From an uncultured Nitrosomonas sp. (GTDB lineage: Bacteria; Pseudomonadota; Gammaproteobacteria; Burkholderiales; Nitrosomonadaceae), in assembly GCF_902826915.1 (NCBI RefSeq), contig NZ_CADEGP010000007.1, forward strand, positions 1 through 62,146: a DNA stretch of 62,146 bases, written 5' to 3'. A program made the position numbers and the translations under genes. Shown here in pieces: positions 47,525 to 56,761 of this stretch (positions within the stretch are counted from its first letter, which is position 1; every line of letters begins with the position of its first letter). The notes below the pieces were generated by a model. It ran no database searches, was not told where the DNA came from, and saw nothing but the letters and a program-made list of their open reading frames with translations.

Positions 47525-48415
47525 TTAGATATTATTTATTGGTTTAACAATATTGACAGGCTGTGCTCGCGAAAAATACTGCAATAATCCGTCTACTCCA
47601 AGAATCAGTACTAATGCACTAATAAATAAAACCATGCCAGCAAACCCATGAAGGAACCCTTGTCCCGCAGCGTCACCATAGTGGTAAGTAATCAAAGTAA
47701 GTACCATAACGCGAATAACGTTAGCAGTAAAAGAAATTGGTATTATAAGAATAGCCAATGCCGCGTTCCGAAAAACTGAAGTATGATTGACAAGATTCAA
47801 ATAAAACAAACCTAATGCCTCCAAAGTTAGCAATGTCTGTAGTCCCGCACATGCATCAGCCACAAGAAGTTGATATTGACCAATTTGCAAAATCACACCA
47901 TTCCTCGCGATAGGATAATTTGCCCAAAACAAAATATTCTCCGCCACATACGAAACTGCCATCTTCATTGGCATAGTAAAAAAACTAACTATTGCGCCTG
48001 GCAACGGAATCATAAATAACAAAAAAAACAATGGGAACCACATGATTTTTAGCGCAATATAACCACGCTTAATAAGTAATATCGCTGCTAGAACCAGAAT
48101 AAAAGAACCAATCTCTAATATTAATATCTGCTGAGAACCGCCAATAATGTAAAAAGTTAAAGCGACAATAAGAATGACCCACCCGAAAGCTGAAGTTGAT
48201 TGGGCGTCACTTTCTTTAATCATTATTTTCCATTTTCGGAATATAAGCCACATTGAAAGTATCAAAATAATTGGCCCGTGAGCCTGCTCTTCATTTGTCC
48301 ATATCCCATTTGCCAAGCCATAGAAAGTAGGAATATATAAGGCCAATAAGCCTAAAATGATAGGCCACCAGCTTAGTATCTCTGGTTTAGAGCTACTTAA
48401 TTGATATGAAGGCAT
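47525..48415 (-). CDS. xrtB: Exosortase B (XrtB/EpsH)
   Basis: The 296-residue multi-spanning inner membrane cysteine transpeptidase has about eight hydrophobic segments. The catalytic set is visible: C189 in LLVADACAGLQTLL, R235 in ANVIRVMVLTLI and H256 in GQGFLHGFAGM. Exosortases process proteins with PEP-CTERM tails and occur with exopolysaccharide genes; subtype B is tied to the methanolan-like epsD-I cluster seen here. No PEP-CTERM protein was seen in the window. Confidence 0.93.
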   Translation of the reverse strand: MPSYQLSSSKPEILSWWPIILGLLALYIPTFYGLANGIWTNEEQAHGPIILILSMWLIFRKWKIMIKESDAQSTSAFGWVILIVALTFYIIGGSQQILILEIGSFILVLAAILLIKRGYIALKIMWFPLFFLLFMIPLPGAIVSFFTMPMKMAVSYVAENILFWANYPIARNGVILQIGQYQLLVADACAGLQTLLTLEALGLFYLNLVNHTSVFRNAALAILIIPISFTANVIRVMVLTLITYHYGDAAGQGFLHGFAGMVLFISALVLILGVDGLLQYFSRAQPVNIVKPINNI

Positions 48416-48430
48416 GATTAAATTTATCTA

Positions 48431-49369
48431 CTAAAAATCAATTAGTACTGAGCCTACAATCTCAGCACCACTATATTTTAGTTGTTCACTCATAGCGTTG
48501 ATATCAGTTAAGCGAGTATTGTTCTTGTGTGCAACTATGAGTGCGCCATCGGTGCGAGCAGCAATCGCAAGCGCATCAACTCCATTAGAAAATGCTAAAG
48601 TATCATAAAGAATAACATCGTACTGACTCGCAAGTTGATCATTCATTTCGTCGAATGAAGAACGATTAAGGAGTTCCAAAGGATTTGGTGGCAGCGTGCC
48701 CGCAGGCAACACTGAGAGATCAACAAATGAATCTATTTTGGCAATGACCTCAGACACATTAGCGCGAGCAACCAGTACATCAGACAAGCCTTGTTTATTT
48801 TTCAAATTAAAAATCTCATGTTGCTGCGGGCAACGCAAATTGGCATCGACTAACAATGTCCGCTCACCAAGTTGAGAAAACACTACGGCAAGATTCGCAG
48901 TAAAAAGACTTGCTCCTTCATTCGGGTTACAACTAATTATTGCTAGTGCTTTACGCTCGGAAGTAAACCAACGTAGCATTAATTGACTTCTTACTGCGCG
49001 AAAAACTTCAACCTGAGTGCCAAATGGTTGATATGCAACCACCAATTCCGGCGGATGATTTCCTTGTCCAGGTAATAAATACGGATAATCGAATTGTTGT
49101 GCCAATACTAACTGAATATCTGCTTCAGTAATTAGGCCTAACTTTATTGCCGCATCACCAAAGCGCAAACCACTTTCTTTCTGCAATCGTAATATACGCT
49201 CAGCTTCAACAGGCGTAATTTTCCCCATATCCAACAAAATGTGCCCGATACTAAACTTACGTACAGCAGCCGCGTTTGTAGTCATAGAGCCGGAACCGCT
49301 CAGCTTCTCTGTTTCTAAAGAATCTGGAATGCTCATTTTCTTTCCTTTAAAACTTTCTGAATCTTTCAT
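48431..49369 (-). CDS. epsG: EpsG, chain-length-associated tyrosine-kinase-like protein
   Basis: The 312-residue protein begins with a linker, then a PilB/GspE-N-like region (about 45-105: GHILLDMGKITPVEAERILR), then a BY-kinase/ParA-like domain. Walker A is degenerate (CNPNEGASLFTANLA, no Lys), Walker A' is LLVDANLRCP with N in place of the second D, and Walker B-like YDVILYDTLAF is present. There is no C-terminal Tyr cluster. Kinase activity is therefore doubtful. ATG 49369 overlaps epsF by four bases; internal ATG 49336 has a better AAAGGAAAG site. Confidence 0.88.
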   Translation of the reverse strand: MKDSESFKGKKMSIPDSLETEKLSGSGSMTTNAAAVRKFSIGHILLDMGKITPVEAERILRLQKESGLRFGDAAIKLGLITEADIQLVLAQQFDYPYLLPGQGNHPPELVVAYQPFGTQVEVFRAVRSQLMLRWFTSERKALAIISCNPNEGASLFTANLAVVFSQLGERTLLVDANLRCPQQHEIFNLKNKQGLSDVLVARANVSEVIAKIDSFVDLSVLPAGTLPPNPLELLNRSSFDEMNDQLASQYDVILYDTLAFSNGVDALAIAARTDGALIVAHKNNTRLTDINAMSEQLKYSGAEIVGSVLIDF

Positions 49370-50730
49370 CGTAGCAATCGAGGCAATGCTAATTGTAAGC
49401 GCCTTTGTTTTGGAATGCCCCGTTTTATAATGCCCAGCACAGGAGCATGGAGCACATCTATCAAATCCTCTGCTGAGCGCACACGACGATCAATCATCTC
49501 TGCAAGTAATCCAGCCCCTACCCCTAACAAAGTTCCCAAAAATGCTGAAAGAACTAAATTGAGTAGTAGCTTAGGGCTATCTGGCTTATCCGGAATTTTT
49601 GCTGTATCAAGTATAGAAACACTTGATAAGTTAGATTGTCCCTCAAGAGTCGTTTGATTTAAACGTTGCATTGCACTGTTATATGCTTGCTGCGCACCTT
49701 CCACATCTCTTTCAAGAATTTGAAGCTCATCTCTCGAACGATTCAATGTTAGTATTTTTGTTTTCTGCTCTTCAAGAGCCTTGCTAATCTCGGCCTCCTG
49801 ATTAACAGCGCTTCTATCAGTAAAATTTATGTGCCTACTAAGCTCAGATCTAAGTTTGTCAACTTCTGCTTTTGCTCCAATGTAACTGGGATGATTTTTT
49901 CCCAATTTTTGAGAAATATCAGAGAACCTTGATTCGGCTTGCGATAAATTTATTTTAAGATTGTTAATGACCGCATTTCTAGTAATACCAAGTCCTCCGC
50001 TTTCCCGGTTAGTGCCGTCTAACTTTGAATCCGCGCCAATCAGATCCGCTTGCGCCGCCACCAATTGACTGGCAAGATCATTCAAGCGCTTTGTTTCAAT
50101 ATCAAGTCGATAATCCGCATCAACAATTCCTTCTGAATGTTGATATTGAGATAGCTTCTTTTGTGCAATTTCCAATCTGTCACGTAACACATTCAAATGA
50201 TCAGTAAAAAAAGATGCTGCTTTTTGCGAAGGTTCAACGGTGAGGCGTATACTTATTTCTTGATATGCATTTGCAAAAGCATTGGCAATAACGGAAGTAA
50301 AAGCAGGGTCTGCTCCTTTAAAACTAATACGAATCACACTACTATCACGCGAAGTTTCAATTTCCAGATTTTTAAGTAGTAAAGCAGCCAACCATTCACG
50401 CATTCCCAGAGAAGAATTACTTTGTTTATGCTGGCTTACAACAGCTTCATTTTGATCAAGTCGCAGTTGATCAACCACCATCAATGCAGTTCTAGAGCTT
50501 TTTATAATGTCCAATTGCGTAGCCATGTAACCTGTGATTTGCTGAGGTGACATTATCAATCCTGTCACAGGATCTGCACCTTTATGGGCAAGCACCATTA
50601 CAGCTGTTGACTTGTAGCTCTTTGACATTAACAAGCTAACCAATAAAGTAGTTGACATCGTCACAACAAGTGTCAAGAGTATCAGTTTATGGCGTGCTAA
50701 TATAATAAGAAAAAATCGAGAAAAATCCAT
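49366..50730 (-). CDS. epsF: EpsF, polysaccharide chain length determinant (Wzz-like)
   Basis: The 454-residue inner membrane co-polymerase has transmembrane segments at about 12-32 and 400-420 and a long periplasmic coiled-coil region (about 170-370). The Pro-rich DKPDSPKLLLN motif precedes the second membrane segment, as in Wzz proteins. It works with EpsG and EpsE to set chain length and to pass the polymer to the outer membrane. It overlaps epsG by four bases. Confidence 0.92.
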   Translation of the reverse strand: MDFSRFFLIILARHKLILLTLVVTMSTTLLVSLLMSKSYKSTAVMVLAHKGADPVTGLIMSPQQITGYMATQLDIIKSSRTALMVVDQLRLDQNEAVVSQHKQSNSSLGMREWLAALLLKNLEIETSRDSSVIRISFKGADPAFTSVIANAFANAYQEISIRLTVEPSQKAASFFTDHLNVLRDRLEIAQKKLSQYQHSEGIVDADYRLDIETKRLNDLASQLVAAQADLIGADSKLDGTNRESGGLGITRNAVINNLKINLSQAESRFSDISQKLGKNHPSYIGAKAEVDKLRSELSRHINFTDRSAVNQEAEISKALEEQKTKILTLNRSRDELQILERDVEGAQQAYNSAMQRLNQTTLEGQSNLSSVSILDTAKIPDKPDSPKLLLNLVLSAFLGTLLGVGAGLLAEMIDRRVRSAEDLIDVLHAPVLGIIKRGIPKQRRLQLALPRLLR

Positions 50731-50808
50731 GCGTATAATCCTATTTTGAACCCCATTAAGTTACACTATTTACTTCATAGGTTAAATCGAGAAACTCTAG
50801 ATCAGATA

Positions 50809-51624
50809 TCAGAACAGACTTTCTTTGATATAAATTACATCGTCAGGCTCCACTAAATCACTCGATTTGAGAGGTAAAATCTGTAGATTTCCCGCTCCGT
50901 CGCGGCGCTGAATCCGTAAACCACGTTCGGTACCTCGAGTAGTTAATCCACCGCCCACCGACAACGCCTGCATAACCGTCATGTTGCGCTCAAGCTTATA
51001 TACTCCAGCACGTTGTACTTCACCATAGATATAAAAACGAGAAGCTCTTTCAACATAGACTAGATCATCACTTCTTATGTTCAAATCACGAGCCAAATTA
51101 CCAGAACGAATCATCTCCAAAACATCAATTACTTCTTTAACATATTGGTTACCATTCGAACGAATCAGAGTAATCTGATCGGCCCCATCAGGAACAATCC
51201 CTCCCGCCATAGCCAGAATTTCGGTCAATCTGCGTTTACCTTCGATTGGATATCGCCCCTGGTTACGCACATAACCAAGCACAGATACCATTTGACTTTG
51301 TAACGAAGCGGTAATGATATTTACTTGTGGTTTACGTAAAATATCTTTACTCTCTAGCAGATTAACTATCTTCCTTTCCGCTTCAGAAGGTGTTAGTCCA
51401 TCAATAAATATTTCGCCCAGCAATGGAAAAGTTATATTTCCAGCCTCACTTACTTTTACTTCAGTTGTCATGTCCGGTTGACCAAATACAAATATTTTTA
51501 ATGTGTCCCCTGGCCCCAAAGTACTTTCTTTTTTCTCTCCGGCAGCTGCATTAGCGACACCAATCATCGAAAGTAGTGCCAAAACCATAATCAATAACTG
51601 CCCTTTCTTCATAATATTTTCCAT
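50809..51624 (-). CDS. epsE: EpsE, outer-membrane polysaccharide export protein (Wza-like)
   Basis: The 271-residue protein has a signal peptide (about 5-27, ending GVANA) and a Poly_export domain (LGPGDTLKIFVFGQPDMTTEV, TFPLLGEIFIDGLTPSEAERK), followed by SLBB beta-grasp domains (VLGYVRNQGRYPI, IYGEVQRAGVYKLERNM). No lipobox cysteine is seen. It forms the periplasmic/outer-membrane exit for the exopolysaccharide. GGATAT precedes the ATG. Confidence 0.93.
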   Translation of the reverse strand: MENIMKKGQLLIMVLALLSMIGVANAAAGEKKESTLGPGDTLKIFVFGQPDMTTEVKVSEAGNITFPLLGEIFIDGLTPSEAERKIVNLLESKDILRKPQVNIITASLQSQMVSVLGYVRNQGRYPIEGKRRLTEILAMAGGIVPDGADQITLIRSNGNQYVKEVIDVLEMIRSGNLARDLNIRSDDLVYVERASRFYIYGEVQRAGVYKLERNMTVMQALSVGGGLTTRGTERGLRIQRRDGAGNLQILPLKSSDLVEPDDVIYIKESLF

Positions 51625-51687
51625 TTATCTATATCCTTAATTTATTCTATGTCAAATAGATTAAATATACCTTCAGCATAAATATGC

Positions 51688-52656
51688 TTATTTTAACCCT
51701 GAAATACCACGTTCAATTGCTCCTTCAGAAACTGCTCCAGATGGATTGTCGTTGCTATCCAAAGTTTCAAGAGAAATTATGGGTAACTGATCACCTGATT
51801 TCTCTATATTAGGTTCTGGTGCTTCTTTCGCATTTAGATATTCGATCTTTGCCGAAGCGCGTAAACGCGCAATTTCAGCGTCTGTTTCTTCTTTATGTTT
51901 TTGATTGATCAAGAATCTTTCAATCTGTGGTGCCGCAGCAGTTTCTGAAACTGAATTATCTTTAATCGCATTGACTGAAATCAACACACTTTTTCCTTGT
52001 TCATTAATAATAAAAATAGTGTCTTTGCTTTTCTCACGTAACATTGATACTAACTGCAGCGGAAGATCAGCACTACTTCGTGTTGCCAAGCTGCGAAAAT
52101 ATTGGATTTTATTTTTATCAAGCCAATTTACTACTTCGTCTACAGACTTTGCTCCATCTATCATTTTCTTTAGTTCTTCACTAACATCCTTAGTTGCTAC
52201 TCGCACTGTAGTTAAATCAAACTGTTTTCGCTGTGCAAACAACTCTGGGTTTTTCCGATAATAATCCTCGATCTCAGCTTTAGATGGTTTTGCAATCTTG
52301 CTAATAATTCCTTGTAAATATGCTTGTGCAATTACTTGAGCATTTGCACGTTCACGTGCCTGCATCACTTCAGGTGAACGATCAAGTTTATTTCTTATGG
52401 CTTCATCTACGATCAACTGACGAGCAATCAGTGATTCCAATAATTTCTCGCTAGCGGCTTCATACTGATCAGCGCGGATACTACTTCGCCTTATTTCATC
52501 GTTAAGTTGAAGCATTGTAATCTCGGAACCATTAACACTAACTATTGATTGCCCAGATTTTTTTGCTTTAGGCTCTTTATCGCAAGCAGTAAGAGCGAAA
52601 ACGGTAATAAGCGCCACCCCTATTATCGAAATCATCCTTATATGTGCTACTGCCAT
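51688..52656 (-). CDS. epsD: EpsD, peptidyl-prolyl isomerase family lipoprotein
   Basis: From ATG 52656 (322 residues, AAAGGGGA upstream) the protein starts with a lipoprotein signal and lipobox LTAC near residue 25. The rest resembles SurA/PpiC N-terminal chaperone helices plus a rotamase-like part (DYYRKNPELFAQRKQFDLTTV, SRSLATRSSADLPLQLVSML-like). EpsD proteins lead exosortase-linked exopolysaccharide operons and probably help EpsE insert in the outer membrane. It is the first gene of the island. Confidence 0.87.
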   Translation of the reverse strand: MAVAHIRMISIIGVALITVFALTACDKEPKAKKSGQSIVSVNGSEITMLQLNDEIRRSSIRADQYEAASEKLLESLIARQLIVDEAIRNKLDRSPEVMQARERANAQVIAQAYLQGIISKIAKPSKAEIEDYYRKNPELFAQRKQFDLTTVRVATKDVSEELKKMIDGAKSVDEVVNWLDKNKIQYFRSLATRSSADLPLQLVSMLREKSKDTIFIINEQGKSVLISVNAIKDNSVSETAAAPQIERFLINQKHKEETDAEIARLRASAKIEYLNAKEAPEPNIEKSGDQLPIISLETLDSNDNPSGAVSEGAIERGISGLK

Positions 52657-53264
52657 AGTATTTTCCCCTTTATTATTTATAATGACAATTTCAATCAAAC
52701 TGCTCCATATATGCTTAACATGACAAACATTTCATGGAAGAAATATAAAAATAATCAAATACTTACACACAAAGAAAGCCAAGAATTATTTCACGCTAGC
52801 TACGACAATTCAATTTAAAACTTTAATGCTTATTACGAATAAGATATATATTAATATATTCAAAGAGAAATCAAAAATCGTAAATTTAAATAATCTATAC
52901 AACTGTAAGTGGCATAACATTAGCTACGCTTTTATTTCTAATCACTCACATCAAGAAATGTAAGTTTGAATCCACAGAGATTAATCCTGATTTACTAACA
53001 TCATCTTACATCAAATTTCATCTCGAGTTAGTGTATAACTCTATTCTGAGACTTCTAAGAAATATTAAAGTAATAAATACCCTAACTATTACACCTTATT
53101 TTATTCTCCATAATTTGGGATGTGAAGTAATGGCCAGAGGATCGATGAGCTAAAAAGTACGCGAATTATGTTTTTTCTCTGGGATATGAGAGAAGTAGTC
53201 GAGCGAAAGGACCCTTAACACTGACCATTGTGATTTATTGAGCAGCTTTACTTATCAAACGAAA
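52657..53264. other. Regulatory gap between eps operon and the cupin gene
   Basis: About 600 AT-rich bases between divergent genes must hold the eps promoter and that of the cupin gene. A GG-N10-GC string (TGGCATAACATTAGCT, 52911-52926, plus strand) resembles a sigma-54 -24/-12 element but points toward the cupin gene about 340 bases away, so it is only a weak candidate. No structured RNA is recognised. Confidence 0.45.
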
Positions 53265-53576
53265 ATGAAATTGCAAAATATTTTCTCAGGAATTCCTAAA
53301 AATTTGGAACGTGAAATTTTCGATATTTTAATCAAAAATGATACGCTAACAATTGAAAGAATTATTTCGAAAGGCCAACAATCGTCTTCTTGGCATGATC
53401 AGAAAGAAAATGAATGGGTGATGGTTCTCAAAGGAGAAGCTGTACTTACTTTTGAGGATCAGACTTCTGTGCCACTTAAAGAAGGAGATTTCATTAATAT
53501 TCCTTCGCATAAAAAGCACAGAGTCTCATGGACGGACCCAGAAAACGAAACTATCTGGCTTGCTATTCATTACTGA
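53265..53576 (+). CDS. Small cupin-domain protein
   Basis: The 103-residue protein forms a single cupin barrel: ISKGQQSSSWHDQKENEWVM, VLKGEAVLTFED, PLKEGDFINIPSHKKHRVSW. Metal-binding candidates are H in SSSWHDQ, E in ENEWV and H in HKKHRV. The role is unknown; similar small cupins bind metals or sugars. ATG 53265 is preferred over TTG 53238. It is divergent from epsD and convergent with rpmE. Confidence 0.8.
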   Translation: MKLQNIFSGIPKNLEREIFDILIKNDTLTIERIISKGQQSSSWHDQKENEWVMVLKGEAVLTFEDQTSVPLKEGDFINIPSHKKHRVSWTDPENETIWLAIHY

Positions 53577-53663
53577 TAACATATTCACATCGAATCTGGT
53601 TATCATAAAACCTCCAGTCATACACCTGAAGTTAATAGTGAATCGATAGCAAAGTACTAAAAA

Positions 53664-53876
53664 TTATTTGGATGGTTGTTTATTGTATTTTTGACGAAAC
53701 TTCTCAACTCTACCCGCAGTATCGACAATTTTCTGCTTACCCGTATAAAACGGATGACAAAGTGAACACACCTCAATATTTAAAGGTTTATTCATAGTCG
53801 AGCGCGTATTAAACACACTACCACAGCTGCAAGTTACAGTTATTTCATGATAATCTGGATGAATCTCTGCTTTCAT
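53664..53876 (-). CDS. rpmE: 50S ribosomal protein L31 (zinc-binding type)
   Basis: The 70-residue protein starts [20 protein letters not shown] and retains four zinc-ligand cysteines (CSC and CSLC), so it is the C+ zinc-containing form. The C-terminus has the family motif [23 protein letters not shown] 53876 is preceded by AGGATATT; a TTG at 53882 would add two residues. Confidence 0.96.
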   Translation of the reverse strand: MKAEIHPDYHEITVTCSCGSVFNTRSTMNKPLNIEVCSLCHPFYTGKQKIVDTAGRVEKFRQKYNKQPSK

Positions 53877-54223
53877 TGCCAATATCCTTAATATTCAATC
53901 CCAAAGGGAAACTAAAAGCCGCGTATTATCCTTTAATGTTTGTATCGGCGCAACTATCAGTCTTTTCCTATCTATGATAGAACAAATACCTTGACATGAT
54001 ACTCAGCACGATTACAAAACACAAAACTGAACCCGCGCAGTATTCCCCTATACAACTCAATAGGCTCTGAACATTCACGACGATAGGATACATCTATTGC
54101 CAAAAGCAGCATAATGCTCGCATCGCACAACCCATTGTTGTCTCACTTTTTAGCGAAAAAACGACCGCAGGCGACTAATATTAAGCTATTTTTTCATAAT
54201 TAGAAAATTAAATTTGCACTCTC
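53877..54223. other. Non-coding gap between rpmE and the response regulator
   Basis: About 347 bases hold no recognised gene. The region near 53877-53960 presumably contains the rpmE promoter. No clear terminator was found for the two-component operon, which ends at 54224. Confidence 0.45.
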
Positions 54224-54856
54224 TTACTCAAGTAGTTTGTGCTGAATCGCATATCGAATCAATTGCGCATTATTTTTCATACGCATTTTTTCCAAAATGC
54301 GTGAGCGATAAGTACTAACGGTTTTGACACTGAGGGACAGTTTCTTGCCTATGGAAATTAAAGGTTCTCCAGAGACGATAAGTTTAAAAACATGGAATTC
54401 CCGGTCTGAAAATGCGGTATGTGTCAATTTCTCTGAACCCACAATCGGATTAAACAGGAGTTTCTCTGCGAGCTCGGGATTAACATATTTTCCTCCCTTG
54501 GAGAGACGGCGCACCACATTAATGAGCTGATCGGTTGGACTATCCTTTGTTATATATCCAGATGCTCCAGAACGAATCGCTCGGATCGCGTATTCATCTT
54601 CAGGATACATGCTTAACACCAGCACACATGAAGATGGATTTGCAGATAAAATTCGTTTCAGAACTTCTAATCCATTCATGTCCGGAAGGTTAATGTCTAG
54701 CAAGATAATATCCCAATCGCATTCCTTGGTCTTTTTTATAATATCTTTCCCATCAATCGCTTCTGCAACAACTTCAATATCATCTGTTTCACTGAAAATT
54801 CGTTTAAGCCCATCACGAAATAATGTGTGATCATCTGCAATCAGTACCCTAATCAT
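54224..54856 (-). CDS. NarL/FixJ-family response regulator
   Basis: The 210-residue regulator has a receiver domain with acidic pocket D8/D9 and phosphoacceptor D54 (IILLDINLPDMNGLEVL), a conserved K in TKDSP, and a LuxR-type helix-turn-helix at about 145-205 (FSDREFHVFKLIVSGEPLIS, SLSVKTVSTYRSRILEKM). It should bind DNA when phosphorylated by the adjacent kinase, whose gene it overlaps by eight bases. Target genes are unknown. Confidence 0.93.
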   Translation of the reverse strand: MIRVLIADDHTLFRDGLKRIFSETDDIEVVAEAIDGKDIIKKTKECDWDIILLDINLPDMNGLEVLKRILSANPSSCVLVLSMYPEDEYAIRAIRSGASGYITKDSPTDQLINVVRRLSKGGKYVNPELAEKLLFNPIVGSEKLTHTAFSDREFHVFKLIVSGEPLISIGKKLSLSVKTVSTYRSRILEKMRMKNNAQLIRYAIQHKLLE

Positions 54857-56303
54857 CTGTTAATTCTCCTGCAAATGCGGTCAAGGTTAATGGTATTCTA
54901 AGTATTACAACACTGCCCTGTAACGGTGTGCCTGATATTTCAAATTTACCGCCAAGTTGTTGTGTTCTTTCATCCATGCCGATAATTCCAAATGACTGAG
55001 GATTTAAAATCTGTGATTCTGTAATACCAACACCATTATCTCTAATCGTAATAACAACATCATCTTCGTCTTCTAGAAGCTCTACATCAACTTTATTTGC
55101 ATGTGAATGCCGAGCAATGTTGATAAGTACTTCCTGGATAATTCTAAAAATATTGGTTTCGTAGTTTTTATTATGACAAGATAAATCAGATATTGCAGAT
55201 TCCAGTGTACAAACAATATTTGTCCGCTGTTCCAATTCACGCACCAGCCATTCGATGGCACCCAACAACCCTAAATTATCCAATACATTAGGGCGTAAAT
55301 TTACCGAAACCCGACGCGCAGTATCGATGGCTTCACCCGTTAATTGATATAACAATTTGATTCGTTCGCGTATGGGTTCTGCAATTATTTTTTTAGAAAG
55401 CCAATCCAAATCCATTCTCAGAACTGCCAAAGTTCCGCCAAGAACATCATGTATTTCGCGGCCAATCCTAGTTCTTTCCTCTTCTCGCACATCTTGCATA
55501 TGCGCGGCCAATCGACGTAGATTTTCAACCATCTGTTTATGTTCAGTAACATCTTCTATCATACATAAATAACATATTTCATCACTCGCCATGACTTCAA
55601 ACTGCACAATAGAAATTTCAATCCAGATAACTGACGCATCCTGACGAAGAATTCTTTTTTTTATCTTACAACTAGCTAGATCATTGACTAGAAATAGTTC
55701 AATATCATAATAATAAGACTGCAAATCATCTGGATGAATAATATCCGCATGACTAATATTAATAAGCTCCTCCACATGCCTACCAACAATGGATGCATAT
55801 TTCGGATTCACATCGTAGTATTTTCCGGTTTTCAAATTAACTAATGCAATACCTAAAGGGGCTTTTTCAAAAATTGTCTGAAACCGATTCTGTGCCTTCC
55901 TATTACTTTCCTCAATCCGCTGTCTTTCAATTGAATAGCGAATCACCCGTGCAAGCACACCTTCAGTAAGACTGCCTTTCACGAGATAGTCTTGTGCGCC
56001 GGCTTTTATCGCTTTGATTGCAAGCTTTTCATCATCCCTAAAAGATAAAACGGCAATCGGTATACTTGCCGCATGTTTTCGCAATTCATTTATGGTTGTA
56101 ATTCCATCACTATCGGGCAAAGTGAGGTCTGATAATATTAAATCAAAAGATTCTTTGTGAATTAGCTCTAATGCAGAACTTAACCGCTCTACATGAGTCA
56201 CCGTCACCTGATCACCCATTGCATACTGTAGATCACTCTGCACCAGTATCGCATCAGTCTCATTATCTTCAATTAATAAAATATGAATCTTAGGTACGAT
56301 CAT
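54849..56303 (-). CDS. Hybrid sensor: receiver-PAS-HisKA_3 histidine kinase
   Basis: The 484-residue cytosolic protein has, in order, an N-terminal receiver (DLILSDLTLPDSDGI, D about 59), a PAS domain (about 140-255: FEKAPLGIALVNLKTGKYYDVNPKYA) and a NarX-like kinase with DHp motif RIGREIHDVLGGTLAVLRMDLD (His about 285) and HATPase motifs IARHSHANK, IRDNGVG and GIIGMDERTQQLGGKFEI. It probably phosphorylates the NarL-type regulator next door. The receiver in front makes it a relay point for the upstream kinase. No membrane segments are seen. GTG 56306 is an alternative start. Confidence 0.9.
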   Translation of the reverse strand: MIVPKIHILLIEDNETDAILVQSDLQYAMGDQVTVTHVERLSSALELIHKESFDLILSDLTLPDSDGITTINELRKHAASIPIAVLSFRDDEKLAIKAIKAGAQDYLVKGSLTEGVLARVIRYSIERQRIEESNRKAQNRFQTIFEKAPLGIALVNLKTGKYYDVNPKYASIVGRHVEELINISHADIIHPDDLQSYYYDIELFLVNDLASCKIKKRILRQDASVIWIEISIVQFEVMASDEICYLCMIEDVTEHKQMVENLRRLAAHMQDVREEERTRIGREIHDVLGGTLAVLRMDLDWLSKKIIAEPIRERIKLLYQLTGEAIDTARRVSVNLRPNVLDNLGLLGAIEWLVRELEQRTNIVCTLESAISDLSCHNKNYETNIFRIIQEVLINIARHSHANKVDVELLEDEDDVVITIRDNGVGITESQILNPQSFGIIGMDERTQQLGGKFEISGTPLQGSVVILRIPLTLTAFAGELTDD

Positions 56304-56309
56304 CACACA

Positions 56310-56756
56310 TCAAGGCTCATAGAGCGTTGAAGTAGAGAACCAATAATCATTGATCGAATTTGCTATTTTTATACAATCATCAAAATCAATCGATTTTTTA
56401 ATATAACCATTTGCATGGCTCAGATATGCAGATCTCACATCTGCTTTAGTTTTAGATGAAGTATAAATAATGACAGGTATGCTTTTCAAATCAGGATCAT
56501 CTTTCAGTTCTTTTAATACTTCCAATCCGCTTTTTCTCGGCATATTTAAATCCAGCAAAATGATATCTGGATGAGGCACATGACAATATTGATCTTGTTG
56601 GCTTAGAAACTCTAATGCATACGCACCATCTTCAGCTACATACACCTCATAGTTCTCACCACATAAAGCAAAAGCTTCTTTAATCAACAAAACATCGGTA
56701 GGATTATCATCAATCATCAAAATGACATTGGGCTCAGTACTATTTTTAAGATGCAT
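56310..56756 (-). CDS. CheY-like single-domain response regulator (Rcp1-like)
   Basis: The 148-residue protein is a lone receiver with acidic pair D16/D17, phosphoacceptor D69 (IILLDLNMPRKSGLEVL) and the TSSKTKADVRSAYLSHANGY segment typical of Rcp1-type regulators that pair with phytochrome-like kinases. It has no output domain. It sits six bases after its likely kinase and just before the hybrid kinase. Confidence 0.92.
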   Translation of the reverse strand: MHLKNSTEPNVILMIDDNPTDVLLIKEAFALCGENYEVYVAEDGAYALEFLSQQDQYCHVPHPDIILLDLNMPRKSGLEVLKELKDDPDLKSIPVIIYTSSKTKADVRSAYLSHANGYIKKSIDFDDCIKIANSINDYWFSTSTLYEP

Positions 56757-56761
56757 TGTAT

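Noticed and set aside
52911..52926. GG-N10-GC string resembling a sigma-54 promoter in the eps regulatory gap.
   Set aside because: It points toward the cupin gene, about 340 bases away, and deviates at several consensus positions; chance match in AT-rich DNA is likely.
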